Assembly (NCBI GenBank): GCA_000296795.1
Contig: BAFH01000004.1
Span: forward strand, 1,148,868-1,212,867
DNA: 64,000 bases
Direction of reading: 5' to 3'
Source: Candidatus Jettenia caeni
GTDB lineage: Bacteria > Planctomycetota > Brocadiia > Brocadiales > Brocadiaceae
Shown here: positions 46,207 to 55,687 of the stretch, piece by piece
Layout of the letters: each line of letters begins with the position of its first letter
Numbering within the stretch: the first letter of the stretch is position 1
Position numbers and translations under genes: made by a program
Notes under the pieces: model-generated
Told to the model about the DNA's origin: nothing
Database searches by the model: none
What the model saw: only the letters and a program-made list of their open reading frames with translations

Positions 46207-46311
46207 GGGTGGCACGGACAAACTTTGTTTGTCCGTGTTTTGTAATCCATATCCATGTACGTAGATAAATATGCAATAAGCACGGACAAACAAAGTTTGT
46301 CCGTGCCACCC
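46207..46311. repeat. Paired-hairpin element, full copy 1
   Basis: Two identical 31-bp arms in inverted orientation (46207-46237 and 46281-46311) each contain a hairpin CACGGACAAAC-TTT-GTTTGTCCGTG (or its reverse complement), flanked outside by GGGTGGCAC/GTGCCACCC. A 43-bp spacer separates them. The unit could therefore fold as two hairpins or as one long stem. Further copies are at 55621-55687 (half) and 59941-60061 (full). No coding capacity. Confidence 0.85.
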
Positions 46312-46332
46312 GGCCTGGAGTTATCTAAAAAT

Positions 46333-46578
46333 CTACTGGTAGTACCCAGAATCATTTGAAGATTTTGAAAGCCCTTTATCGGTTTTGAGTCTATGTAGTT
46401 GTTCTTTTGCTTGATTAATTAGAAATATTTCGAACAAGGAATGATCCTAAAGCTCATCAAGATTAAGTTTTGAAATTTTCCCTTCAGATGCTTCTTTTAA
46501 ACCTCTTTGTACACTCTCAAATGCTTCCTTGTTTTCATAGAGCCAAGATTCCGATGATGGAATTGTTTTTAGTAGTTT
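46333..46578 (-). pseudogene. Remnant of a Phd/YefM-RelE type toxin-antitoxin pair
   Basis: The minus strand 46447-46578 reads KLLKTIPSSESWLYENKEAF, then ESVQRGLKEASEGKISKLNL and DEL-stop, the C-terminal tail of a Phd/YefM-type antitoxin without its N-terminus. Ten bases on, 46333-46437 reads LFEIFLINQAKEQLHRLKTD then KGLSK, the start of a RelE/ParE-type toxin, then diverges and stops. Both genes are truncated; the repeat at 46207-46311 begins just past the toxin break. Confidence 0.6.
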
Positions 46579-46621
46579 TCAATTCTTTATAATATGAAAA
46601 TATTATAACAATGTACTCTTT

Positions 46622-46649
46622 TTGACAAAGAGAAATTTTCTTATATAGT
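46622..46649 (+). promoter_or_regulatory. Possible promoter upstream of the ABC importer
   Basis: TTGACA at 46622-46627 and TATAGT at 46644-46649 are 16 bases apart, about 205 bases before the solute-binding-protein start. A match to consensus only; the long leader was not explained. Confidence 0.35.
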
Positions 46650-46860
46650 GAAATAAATCAGGTTTTCGAGATTTGAGTACCAATAATTTGAAAATTTTCT
46701 GCTAGAAGAGTGCGTAATTTTTCTCGATAAGATTTAAATTGAGAGAATACGGAGGCAAGAAGAGAAGCCGTATCGGGAATCCTTCAAATACTTTAACAAG
46801 TTACATAATACTCTTTTATTTATCTATATTTTTAATCTTATTCATCGTACAATACGTATC

Positions 46861-48210
46861 ATGCAGCTTAAGTTTATATTACCTACATTTACCTTGAAGC
46901 GGTTCTTTTTATTCCTGCGGCCTGTTCTCTGTACTTTTTTATGGCTTACAAGTTGTCACAAATCACCGGTTAAAACCCTTGTCATTATCTCTCCTCATTG
47001 GGATGGTATAAAACGGGAGTTCTCCAGGGCATTCAGCAGTTGGCATGAGAGAAATTACCATGAGAGAATCGAAATTGACTGGCGCGATGTGGGCGGTGCC
47101 AGCGATAGTCTGAAGTATGTTATCTCACGTTTTGGCACAGAAGCAAAAGGTATTGGCATAGATATTTTTTTTGGCGGCGGTATTGATCCCTTCCTTGAAC
47201 TTACAAGAGAAGGTCTGACTGAAGTCTATCATCCACCGAAATCGGTTATGACAGGCATTCCTGCCGAAGTTGCAGGGTTACCGGTTTACGATCCGGAATA
47301 CCACTGGTTCGGCGCCGCCCTTTCCAGTTTTGGCATTGTAGCAAATGATCGTGTACTGAGAGCCGTACATCTGCCCGAGGTAAAGAAATGGGCAGACCTG
47401 ACAAACCCTCTCCTGCAAACCTGGATTGGAGTCGGAGACCCGAGGAATAGTGGAGCAGTTCATTTGATGTATGAGATTATTTTACAAGGATATGGCTGGA
47501 TGAAAGGATGGGAAATTCTGTATCAAATAGCCGGAAATGTACGGTCTTTTGAGAAAAATTCTTCCCTTGTTGCTAAAGAAGCAACGTATGGAAATATTGC
47601 CTATGCAATGACGATTGATTTTTATGGTTTAACTCAGGTCAGTTCAGCCGGAACACAGAATATGCATTTCATTCTCCCGGAAGATTACACGATTGTTAGT
47701 CCAGACGGAATTTGCATGTTAAAAGGAGCTCCTAATCAAACGTACGCTAAACGTTTTATAGATTTTGTACTTTCAGAAAACGGGCAAAAACTCTGGATAC
47801 TACCTGTCGGACATCCGGAAGGGCCGGCGTATTTTCCGATTGAACGGCTTTGCGTACGGCCTGATTTGTATGATCAGGCCTGCGATATCTGGACGATTAC
47901 CATGAATCCGTTCAAGATTCAAACCACACTCAAATACGATGCAAATATTGCAAGCAGAAGGTGGAAACTCCTGAATAGTTTCATTGGCGCAACTATGATT
48001 GATGTACACCCAGAACTTGTTGCTGCATGGAAAAATTCGAAAGATAATCCCGGACGCCGTGCAGAATTTAGTAAAATTTTCTTAACTGAAAATGAAGCAC
48101 TTGAAATACTCGACACATTTAACAACAAAGATGCTGTCCAGTTTCGCAATGCAAAAAATATCGAGTGGCAGCAAATGGCTCAGACCAAATTCCGAAGATT
48201 GGCACAATGA
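46861..48210 (+). CDS. Extracellular solute-binding lipoprotein, iron(III)/spermidine-type ABC importer
   Basis: The 449-residue protein has a hydrophobic N-terminus with a lipobox-like LTSC (about residues 29-32) and a bacterial solute-binding-protein fold: KTLVIISPHWDGIKREFSRAF (about 39-59), GIGIDIFFGGGIDPFLELTREG, WADLTNPLLQTWIGVGDPRNSGAVH, and EDYTIVSPDGICMLKGAPNQ with FVLSENGQKLW near 300. Together with the ATPase and double permease this looks like an FbpA-type importer. The cargo cannot be deduced: iron, thiamine or polyamine are possible. Its stop overlaps the ATPase start (ATGA). Confidence 0.8.
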   Translation: MQLKFILPTFTLKRFFLFLRPVLCTFLWLTSCHKSPVKTLVIISPHWDGIKREFSRAFSSWHERNYHERIEIDWRDVGGASDSLKYVISRFGTEAKGIGIDIFFGGGIDPFLELTREGLTEVYHPPKSVMTGIPAEVAGLPVYDPEYHWFGAALSSFGIVANDRVLRAVHLPEVKKWADLTNPLLQTWIGVGDPRNSGAVHLMYEIILQGYGWMKGWEILYQIAGNVRSFEKNSSLVAKEATYGNIAYAMTIDFYGLTQVSSAGTQNMHFILPEDYTIVSPDGICMLKGAPNQTYAKRFIDFVLSENGQKLWILPVGHPEGPAYFPIERLCVRPDLYDQACDIWTITMNPFKIQTTLKYDANIASRRWKLLNSFIGATMIDVHPELVAAWKNSKDNPGRRAEFSKIFLTENEALEILDTFNNKDAVQFRNAKNIEWQQMAQTKFRRLAQ

Positions 48211-49256
48211 GAGTATCACTCAACAACGTAACGAAACTATTCGGCACAACTACCGCTGTTGATAGGGTAACGATAGAAATTGCAGACGGTGAACTTTTCT
48301 TTTTGCTCGGACCCTCCGGTTGCGGTAAAACTACTATTCTGCGTATTATCGCCGGATTCCATCAACCGGATATCGGTGAGCTGAGATTCGATGGAAAAAT
48401 AGTCAATAACCTCCCTCCCAATCAGCGAAATACCGGTATGGTATTTCAAAACTATGCGCTATGGCCTCACCTCACGGTAGCAGAAAATGTTGCGTACGGG
48501 CTTGATATACGCCGGGTATCAACCCAGGAAAAGAAACAGCGTGTACGGGAAATGCTGGAAGCTGTCCAAATGGATGATTATGCAGGACGGATGGCAAATC
48601 AGCTATCAGGCGGCCAACAACAACGGATAGCTCTTGCACGCGCTTTAGTTATTCAACCCGATATTATCCTCCTCGATGAACCTCTATCGAACCTCGATGC
48701 CAAACTCCGGCTGGAACTCCGGGATGAGATTAAACGTATACATCGCGAATTTAACGTTACGATGCTTTATGTAACCCATGACCAAAAGGAGGCTCTTTCA
48801 CTCGCCGACCGCCTTGCAATTATGGACAAAGGGAAGATCATACAGGTCGGTAGTCCTGTAGCTATCTACCGCAGGCCGATAAATTCATTTGTTGGCGCCT
48901 TTATCGGAGACATGAATTTTATCGGGGGCAAAATTATATCGAAACACACAGAAATTACCGAAATTGAAACTCCTATCGGTGTTCTCCGCAGTTCAATGAA
49001 AAATGTATTAAGATTGGGTGAATCAGTCCTCTGCGGCATCCGGCCTGAGGGCATACAACTATCCGAACCCGACAGCCAATACCGGGTGAAAATCGAATCA
49101 GTTACCTACCTCGGTGAAATGGAACAATACCGCATTACTCTGCATGATAAACTTACCTGGAAAGCGGTTGAAATAAATCCAAAACAGATACGGGAAGAAG
49201 GACAGATGTGTGGAATGAATATATCGCCTGAGGATGTGATAGTATTCAAAAATTAA
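48207..49256 (+). CDS. ABC importer ATPase (FbpC/PotA-type) with TOBE domain
   Basis: The product (349 residues) has Walker A LLGPSGCGKTTILR, the Q-loop VFQNYALWPH, signature NQLSGGQQQRIALARAL, Walker B DIILLDEPLSNLDAKLR, and a C-terminal TOBE-like domain (about 235-349, VGAFIGDMNFIGGKI and CGIRPEGIQLSEPD). I place the start at ATG 48207 because it forms an ATGA overlap with the upstream stop and a family-like N-terminus (MRVSLNNVTKLFG); the frame extends to 48165 but that start is less likely. Confidence 0.9.
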   Translation: MRVSLNNVTKLFGTTTAVDRVTIEIADGELFFLLGPSGCGKTTILRIIAGFHQPDIGELRFDGKIVNNLPPNQRNTGMVFQNYALWPHLTVAENVAYGLDIRRVSTQEKKQRVREMLEAVQMDDYAGRMANQLSGGQQQRIALARALVIQPDIILLDEPLSNLDAKLRLELRDEIKRIHREFNVTMLYVTHDQKEALSLADRLAIMDKGKIIQVGSPVAIYRRPINSFVGAFIGDMNFIGGKIISKHTEITEIETPIGVLRSSMKNVLRLGESVLCGIRPEGIQLSEPDSQYRVKIESVTYLGEMEQYRITLHDKLTWKAVEINPKQIREEGQMCGMNISPEDVIVFKN

Positions 49257-49283
49257 TCCGGTGAATTTGTATATCTAATGGGT

Positions 49284-49385
49284 AATCCCCCTTGATCCCC
49301 CTTTAGAAAAGGGGGAGATAGTGAAATTCCCCTTTTCTCAAACATTCACCATTTCCCCCCTTCTTAAGGGGGATCAAGGGGGATT
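49284..49385. repeat. Nested inverted repeat with CCCCTTGATCCCCCTT motif
   Basis: AATCCCCCTTGATCCCCCTT (49284-49303) is inverted at 49366-49385, enclosing a second inverted pair AGAAAAGGGG (49305-49314) and CCCCTTTTCT (49329-49338). This G/C-run repeat type is common in many bacterial genomes. It lies in the 327-base gap between the ATPase and permease genes and does not encode protein. Confidence 0.75.
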
Positions 49386-49583
49386 AAAGGGTGTGTTAAA
49401 GATCATGAAAAGTTAGTGATATTGGGCATCCTGCCTGTGCGTACAGATATAATGTCTGTACCACCAGTGAGCCTTATTATAATAAACCAATCTTAACAGT
49501 GTACCAGTACAGGGTAACATACACCATGGGTAAAGATGAATCAACAAACCGTTCTACAGGAAGCTTCCTTATGAAAGGTACAC

Positions 49584-51329
49584 ATGTATAAACCAAAAAG
49601 AGTATCAATCCGCATCGTTTTGGTATTCATGCTTATTTTATTATTTTTTGGCATATTCCTCATTTACCCCCTTATTCACTTGTTAAAAACAACTTTTGGC
49701 GGAACGAGTGAAGGAATGCTTACGTATTTCATGCTTATCGTGTCCAGTCCACTACAGGTCAGATGTCTATTCAATAGCTTTTTCATTGCGATACTGATTA
49801 CCCTCTTGACGACGGTTGTTGCATTACCAATAGCCCATTGGTTTACCCGGTATGATTTCCCCGCAAAAGGGTGGATACAGCCGTTCCTGCTTGTCCCTAT
49901 GATCATACCCCCCTTTGTTGGTGCAATTGGAATAAAACAGCTCTTTTCAAGATTCGGCTCCCTGAATTTATTCCTCGACAAAATCGGCCTGGTCCCGTTG
50001 CAACATCCCATTGACTGGCTTGGCGGAAGTGGATTTTGGGGAATCATTGTGTTAGGTACGCTGCACCTGTATCCGATCATGTTCCTGAACCTGCAGGCAG
50101 CAATGGCTCATATTGATGTATCATTGCTTGAAGCCGCTGAAGGTCTGGGAGCCAGACCATTCCATATCCTTCGGACAATAACATTACCACTCATCATGCC
50201 CGGATACTTTGCTGGCGCAATTATCGTTTTCATCTGGGCGTTTACCGATTTAGGAACCCCGTTGATTTTTGGTTTTGATCGTGTTATACCGATGCAGATT
50301 TTTAATAACCTTACAGAAATTCATACAAATCCTATGGGGTATGCCCTGGTAGTATTTACCCTATTTCTTACCTTAAGCTTATTTCTCATATCAAAAGCGT
50401 TTATGGGCCGCAAGCGTTATGAAATGGTCTCCGGTAGACATGGAATGAGTTCTCAAAAACAGGCTTCAGGAATACAATCGTGCTTAATTCTGGCAATTAT
50501 TTGTGGAATTAGTCTGTTAGCGTTATTACCTCATATCAGTGTAATTCTCCAATCATTATCCGGCCGTTGGTTTTTTACGATACTGCCAGAGGAGTGGACA
50601 CTGGACAACTATCAATCCGTATTTGCCCACTCACTCACAGTAACCAGTATAAAAAATAGCCTGTTTCTTTCCTCAATGTGTGCATTGCTTGACCTTATAT
50701 TCGGAATACTTATTGCATATCTGATCGTCCGCAAACAAATCCCCGGAGGAAACGTACTGGATATACTGGCAATGCTGCCTCTCGCATTACCCGGTCTGGT
50801 AATAGCATTTAGCTATGTCGCTTGTTTTCATTTTCCCATGCAGCCTTCCCAGCACTATCCTTTCTGGTATCGCTGGCTTAATCAATTGATGGATCCTACC
50901 GTAAATCCAACGCTATTACTTATCATGAGTTACTCAATACGGCGGTTACCCTATATAGTCCGGATAGCGTATGCAGGTTTTCAGCAAACCAGTATTACCC
51001 TGGAAGAAGCCTCCTTCAATCTTGGGGCTACACCATGGCATACCATACGAAGAATAACGTTACCGCTCATGTTAGCCAACGTAATAGCAGGCGCTATTAT
51101 GACCTTTTCCCTTGCAATGCTGGAAGTAAGCGATAGTCTTATCCTGGCGCAAAAGGAGAGATATTTCCCCATTACGAAAGCCATATATACACTTATTGCA
51201 CTTATCAATCCAAATGCACCATCAATGGCTTGTGCTTTGGGTGTTTTAGGGATGGTATTGCTGGCTGCTGCCCTCTTTATCACCAGTAAAATACTCGGGA
51301 AACGAATCGGGTCTCTGTTCAGAATTTAA
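49584..51329 (+). CDS. ABC importer permease, two fused permease halves (FbpB-like)
   Basis: The 581-residue protein has about twelve membrane helices and two EAA-type motifs: EAAEGLGARPFHILRTITLPLIMPG (about 185-210) and EEASFNLGATPWHTIRRITLPLML (about 472-495). The two halves form the transport channel in one polypeptide, as in FbpB/CysW-type iron and sulfate permeases. AAAGGTACAC precedes the ATG. It is separated from the ATPase by the repeat at 49284-49385 but belongs with it functionally. It converges with the next gene 20 bases away. Confidence 0.88.
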   Translation: MYKPKRVSIRIVLVFMLILLFFGIFLIYPLIHLLKTTFGGTSEGMLTYFMLIVSSPLQVRCLFNSFFIAILITLLTTVVALPIAHWFTRYDFPAKGWIQPFLLVPMIIPPFVGAIGIKQLFSRFGSLNLFLDKIGLVPLQHPIDWLGGSGFWGIIVLGTLHLYPIMFLNLQAAMAHIDVSLLEAAEGLGARPFHILRTITLPLIMPGYFAGAIIVFIWAFTDLGTPLIFGFDRVIPMQIFNNLTEIHTNPMGYALVVFTLFLTLSLFLISKAFMGRKRYEMVSGRHGMSSQKQASGIQSCLILAIICGISLLALLPHISVILQSLSGRWFFTILPEEWTLDNYQSVFAHSLTVTSIKNSLFLSSMCALLDLIFGILIAYLIVRKQIPGGNVLDILAMLPLALPGLVIAFSYVACFHFPMQPSQHYPFWYRWLNQLMDPTVNPTLLLIMSYSIRRLPYIVRIAYAGFQQTSITLEEASFNLGATPWHTIRRITLPLMLANVIAGAIMTFSLAMLEVSDSLILAQKERYFPITKAIYTLIALINPNAPSMACALGVLGMVLLAAALFITSKILGKRIGSLFRI

Positions 51330-51349
51330 AGCATCAGTATAGAGAGAAA

Positions 51350-53125
51350 TTATTTCAATTTAGCAACACCTATATTGCTATCACTAAGGGAGTTATCACC
51401 CCATGCCCCGATAAACCCATTATTCGTTTTTGAAGCATCCTGGGCAATAGTGATATACTCACCGATACTAAAATCAAAACTAGAGACAAATTCATCTTTG
51501 AGACCTGAATCAAAACTCCTCTCTGTTACCTTCCTGTTCATCCATGTTGCCCCGGCATTTCCGGAAGTAGCTACAGTAACATCTATTAAAAAATTGCGTA
51601 AATTATATTTACGATCGTAAAAGAGAACACCTATTTTGCCTGTTTTGTCTACAGCGATGGCGGGTATAAATTGATCGGCCTTCTTTGTAATGGGGTCATT
51701 ATTTACCCTGACAGGGGCTGACCATGAGCTGCCACCGTCTGTGGATTTGCTAAAAAGAATATCCGCATAACGATACCGAGAGTCGAAACTCAGGGGCTCA
51801 TGTCGCGAAAGATTTCGGCCATCATGCCAGATAACGTATACATTGCCGTTGGTAGCTGTGCCAGAGGTATCGACAGCCAGACCATGGAGATTAAAAGGAA
51901 CCTCGATATTTCCCTGAAGTATTGAGAAGGGAGAACTTCCCGCATGGGTAACAGGAGAAACTTTAACTTCGGCCCCAAAGGTATTTCCTCCATCAATGGA
52001 CTTACGGAGTTTAATACTACGGGGATTAAGACTTTGATCTCCAAACCTGTCAAATTCTTCCCATGCCACATAAATTTCCCCGTTCGGACCCACAGCTACT
52101 TGTGAGTTAGTTACCCATCCGGTATTCTCTTCTGTCACTGGTTCCTCCGCAATTTTTACCGGTTGTGACCAGGAGGCTCCCCCATTGGTTGATTTTACCA
52201 ATTCTATTCTTATTATATTTGATGCACCACTAAAGTCAAACCTGGTATAGGCAACATAAATACGAGCGGGCGATCCCGGTTTAACAGCCATCGATGGGTA
52301 ATCGAAAACAGACGTCTCGCTTTCCCCGGCTCCTTCGGTTGCTGAAACAGGAAATCCCCACGAGAATCCTGCACTCGTGGATTTAAAGACAGTAATACCG
52401 TTAAAGATTGCAAGACTACTGTCTACTTTGAAGTATCTATCAGCGATGCATGCATAATAAAATGTAGAACTGCTTGCAGCCCTTACCACGGGGTCTCCAA
52501 AGAGGTCATAGAACGCCATATCATTCGGAAGCGGATCAGCCAGAAGTATCCCCTTATCCGTAAAGGCCGCTCCTGCATTGCTGGATCTCGACCAGCCAAG
52601 ACGACTAAAACTACCACTTGGACTTGGGCTTGGAGGGAGAGACTCATCAAAATTTGGAAGGAATGTAGCCGCGTAGGATCCTGAGTCGCTAAAGCCGCAT
52701 ACAGCATTATTTCCCCACCACCCTATACTAGGGTTATATTGTGTAAATCCTCCAAAAAGTGATAAGGAGTCACTTTTCGCAAATGGATTGTTTCCGGTAA
52801 AAGGGGCTGGAGGAGTCAGGGCTTTCTCAATTTCTTTAACCTCATCCCCTTCCTGCGAAAATCCACCTTGCTCCGCAGCTCTCTCCAGGATGGATTTGAT
52901 ACTGTCCCACTGTTCTTCAAAACCGATAATCATTTGATATCCACTCGAAAGACGATTGACATTTTTCCCCAAACGCTGCTTCAAAAATTTTCCACGTTCA
53001 GACAACATCTCAAGCCGTGCGAGAGTATTTTTGGGAGCAGGTTGTGCTTCCACAGATATAACCCCCAAAAGTCCCACAATGCATACCACACCCACTATGA
53101 GTATCAGCTTTCTCTTTCTTAACAT
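51350..53125 (-). CDS. Secreted Asp-box (BNR/sialidase-like) beta-propeller protein
   Basis: The 591-residue protein has a signal peptide (LILIVGVVCIVGLLGVISVEAQ, about 6-27) and a propeller with Asp-box repeats: STSAGFSWGFPVSA, STNGGASWSQPVKI, SIDGGNTFGAEVKV, STDGGSSWSAPVRV and TSGNAGATWMNRKV. Asp boxes occur in sialidases but also in many non-catalytic propellers; the sialidase FRIP motif and Arg triad were not seen, so enzyme activity is doubtful. Probably extracellular or periplasmic. Confidence 0.8.
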   Translation of the reverse strand: MLRKRKLILIVGVVCIVGLLGVISVEAQPAPKNTLARLEMLSERGKFLKQRLGKNVNRLSSGYQMIIGFEEQWDSIKSILERAAEQGGFSQEGDEVKEIEKALTPPAPFTGNNPFAKSDSLSLFGGFTQYNPSIGWWGNNAVCGFSDSGSYAATFLPNFDESLPPSPSPSGSFSRLGWSRSSNAGAAFTDKGILLADPLPNDMAFYDLFGDPVVRAASSSTFYYACIADRYFKVDSSLAIFNGITVFKSTSAGFSWGFPVSATEGAGESETSVFDYPSMAVKPGSPARIYVAYTRFDFSGASNIIRIELVKSTNGGASWSQPVKIAEEPVTEENTGWVTNSQVAVGPNGEIYVAWEEFDRFGDQSLNPRSIKLRKSIDGGNTFGAEVKVSPVTHAGSSPFSILQGNIEVPFNLHGLAVDTSGTATNGNVYVIWHDGRNLSRHEPLSFDSRYRYADILFSKSTDGGSSWSAPVRVNNDPITKKADQFIPAIAVDKTGKIGVLFYDRKYNLRNFLIDVTVATSGNAGATWMNRKVTERSFDSGLKDEFVSSFDFSIGEYITIAQDASKTNNGFIGAWGDNSLSDSNIGVAKLK

Positions 53126-53326
53126 ATTATCCTTCCCTTCTCTGAAATATTTACATGAGATCTCTCGTTCACAGAGAACGACATTTTGCTATTCCTATGC
53201 TTACTCTAAAGGAGTAGAGCAATTTAAGGAATCCCTGTATTGAAAAATTTCTGTGGAAAATAGATATATCATTTTTGGATACTCTTAGAGACTATCTGAA
53301 AAGATACTTTGGTGGATTCGCTTCGC

Positions 53327-53371
53327 TTAATCCACCCTACCGATAATTCTATAATGAGTAGGGTGGATTAA
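53327..53371. repeat. Inverted repeat TTAATCCACCCTAC
   Basis: TTAATCCACCCTAC (53327-53340) and GTAGGGTGGATTAA (53358-53371) form a 14-bp stem with a 17-base loop, preceded by GGTGGATTCGCTTCGC. It is a dispersed-repeat type seen in many genomes. Confidence 0.65.
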
Positions 53372-53420
53372 GGCGCTGTCTTTTGCGCTGAATCAACCAC
53401 TTGGGTACTAAACATGCCGC

Positions 53421-53450
53421 ATTCAACCCCGAAGGGGTGAAATGATTATA
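53421..53450. repeat. CCCGAAGGG repeat unit, copy 1
   Basis: The unit reads ATTCAACCCCGAAGGGGTGA then AATGATTATA: a short palindrome CCCCGAAGGGG followed by ATGATTATAG. Related units occur at 63772-63803 and, in inverse orientation and duplicated, at 63893-63970. Confidence 0.65.
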
Positions 53451-53957
53451 GAGAAAGAAAAACTTATTTTACGTTGGTCTCAAAAAGCATACCAAAAGAG
53501 CGTATCCTATACATCTACAATTGCAACCTATGGATTTCATCCAGTTTGATGGAGAGAAGAATTATCATAATAGAGTAATTCGATTAGCCTTATAGTCTAT
53601 AAGGGAAGAGAACGATAAGATTGTTCTTTTGAAGAAAAAAATCATCCTGGCAGGAAAAGGCATGAATACATTTCTCATGAAGGAGATGGCAGTGTAACAT
53701 GTCACACAAGTGTGCCGGTACAAAAGTGAGACATACTACATTTCCCTATTAGTTCATTCAAAGACTAATAGCAGCATTGTACAGAAAAGATTTTTCGTCC
53801 CTTAAATTCTGCTTGCATAATTTTCTCGTTATATGGTATGGTTGAATATAGATGTACGCTTTTATCCTTCTCTAACAAATCAGGTGCTGGCTTTGACAGA
53901 GCAGATAAACCGCCAGGATTCAAAATCACACCTACCTCAAGTCCGGAGATTTCATAT
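53451..53957. other. Intergenic stretch before the M32 carboxypeptidase
   Basis: No gene supported. A palindrome-like TGTAACATGTCACA is at about 53694-53707, resembling that at 57736-57749. The frame of the following gene is open from 53838, but I do not use that extension. Confidence 0.4.
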
Positions 53958-55463
53958 ATGCAAAAGAAGCTCGATAGTTTAAAAACCCGATTGGCAGAAA
54001 TAGACGATCTCAACCATGCTGCTGCCATACTCGGCTGGGACCAGCAAACGTATATGCCTCCGGGTGGTGCGGAGGCACGGGCTCAGCAGCTTGCAACCCT
54101 GAGCCATATCTCTCATGAAAAGTTCATTGATAACGCGATTGGAGATATCCTCAACGAACTGCAAGAATATGCTGAAGGTCTACCTGAAGACTCAGATGAT
54201 GCAAGTCTCATCCGGGTAACAAAACGCGATTACGACAAGGCGCGCCGGGTACCATCGGCACTGATATCGGAAATCGCACAGGCCGGCGCACAGGCCTTTG
54301 AGGCCTGGAAAGAGGCAAAAGACGGATTTAACTTTACCATCTTTGCGCCGTTTCTTAAGCGAAATCTCGAATTGAAAAAACGCTATGCCGAATGTTTAGG
54401 TTACACCGGCCGCATCTACGATCCGCTCCTCGATCAATTCGAGCCTGGTATGACAACTGCTCAAGTAGAAACTATCTTTGCAAACATCAGACAAGAGCTC
54501 GTACCACTGGTGCATGCCATAACATCAAAATCCACAGTAGTGGACAATTCCTTCCTGCACCAGGAATTCGATGAACAAAAACAATGGGATATCTGCGTTA
54601 AAGCTGCCCGATTGATTGGTTATGTATTTGAGCGTGGACGTCTGGACCGTTCACCACATCCATTCACAACAAGCTTTTCTATCGATGACGTAAGAATTAC
54701 AACCCGTTTTTTACGCGATTATTTTTCCGCTGCATTTTTTGCAACGTTGCATGAGGCAGGCCATGCACTTTACAATCAGGGCATATCCCGCAAACTTGAA
54801 CATACCCCCTTAGCAGACGGGGCATCGCTCGGCGTTCATGAATCACAATCACGGATGTGGGAAAACCTTGTTGGCCGCAGCCGTGCGTTTTGGAAATTTT
54901 TCATGCCACATGTAAAAGATATCTTTCCTGAAGAGTTCCATAACATACATGCCGAAAATATGTACCGGGCAGTAAACCGCGTCCAGCCTTCGTTCATTCG
55001 TGTCGAGGCGGATGAAGTTACCTATAATTTACATATCATGATCCGTTTCGAACTGGAAAATGACCTGCTCGAAGATCGCATATCAATACATGACTTACCG
55101 AATGCGTGGAATATAAAGATGCAGGAGTATCTTGGTATAACGCCACCGGATGATGCACGTGGTGTGCTCCAGGATGTTCACTGGTCATCAGGCAGCTTTG
55201 GCTATTTTCCCACATATTCGCTCGGCAATATCTTTGCAGCACAACTGTTTGATCAGGTCAAAAGGGATCTTCCCGACATCGAAACATCCTTTGAAAAGGG
55301 CGCCTTTCAGAAATTACTCGATTGGTTACGCCAAAATTTACACGCTCATGGCAGAAAGTTTACCCTCGATGAACTTGCAAGGAGGATTACCGGTGAACCA
55401 TTACAAACACGCTCCTTTATTACCTATTTGAAAAACAAATTCGGTGAGATTTATGGACTGTAA
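53958..55463 (+). CDS. M32 family carboxypeptidase (thermostable carboxypeptidase 1-like)
   Basis: The product (501 residues) removes C-terminal residues from peptides with a broad specificity, using a metal. It starts MQKKLDSLKTRLAEIDDLNH, has AAAILGWDQQTYMPPGGAEA, and the zinc motif HEAGHALYNQG, with ESQSRMWENLVGRSRAFWKF (third ligand Glu) and DLPNAWNIKMQEYLGI, all characteristic of M32. The frame is open from 53838, which would add 40 residues; ATG 53958 with GGAG upstream gives the family's normal length. No signal peptide: cytosolic. Confidence 0.92.
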   Translation: MQKKLDSLKTRLAEIDDLNHAAAILGWDQQTYMPPGGAEARAQQLATLSHISHEKFIDNAIGDILNELQEYAEGLPEDSDDASLIRVTKRDYDKARRVPSALISEIAQAGAQAFEAWKEAKDGFNFTIFAPFLKRNLELKKRYAECLGYTGRIYDPLLDQFEPGMTTAQVETIFANIRQELVPLVHAITSKSTVVDNSFLHQEFDEQKQWDICVKAARLIGYVFERGRLDRSPHPFTTSFSIDDVRITTRFLRDYFSAAFFATLHEAGHALYNQGISRKLEHTPLADGASLGVHESQSRMWENLVGRSRAFWKFFMPHVKDIFPEEFHNIHAENMYRAVNRVQPSFIRVEADEVTYNLHIMIRFELENDLLEDRISIHDLPNAWNIKMQEYLGITPPDDARGVLQDVHWSSGSFGYFPTYSLGNIFAAQLFDQVKRDLPDIETSFEKGAFQKLLDWLRQNLHAHGRKFTLDELARRITGEPLQTRSFITYLKNKFGEIYGL

Positions 55464-55526
55464 TAAACCTTTCGTCTCCAAGAAAATACATCAAGTTAAT
55501 TTACCATAAGAGGCTCTAGAGTATTT

Positions 55527-55607
55527 GTCATTGCGAGGGGGTTTTTCCCGAAGCAATCTTTTCTACACTATTCAAGAGATTGCTTCGGACAATACCCTCG
55601 CAATAAC
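55527..55607. repeat. GAAGCAATC / GATTGCTTC inverted repeat, second copy
   Basis: The unit holds CCCGAAGCAATC (about 55549-55560) and GAGATTGCTTCGG (about 55576-55588), with outer CATTGCGAGGG/CCCTCGCAAT arms. The reverse complement aligns with 26265-26345, so these are two copies of one dispersed repeat in opposite orientation. Confidence 0.75.
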
Positions 55608-55620
55608 ACGTTAAACACAA

Positions 55621-55687
55621 CACGGACAAACCATGTCCCTGTAAGGGTCGTTTGTCCGTGCCACCCTGAAAACCGCTTACATAAAAT
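55621..55687. repeat. Paired-hairpin element, half copy 2
   Basis: One hairpin arm only: CACGGACAAAC (55621-55631) and GTTTGTCCGTG (55650-55660), followed by CCACCC, with a longer loop that itself can fold (CCCTGTAAGGG). The following 27 bases (from CCACCCTGAAAACCGCTTAC) are identical to those after copy 3 at 60035-60061. Its 3' edge abuts the ATG of the Slp gene. Confidence 0.8.

Noticed and set aside
51350..53125. Annotation as active sialidase
   Set aside because: Asp boxes are present but the catalytic arginine triad and FRIP motif were not found.
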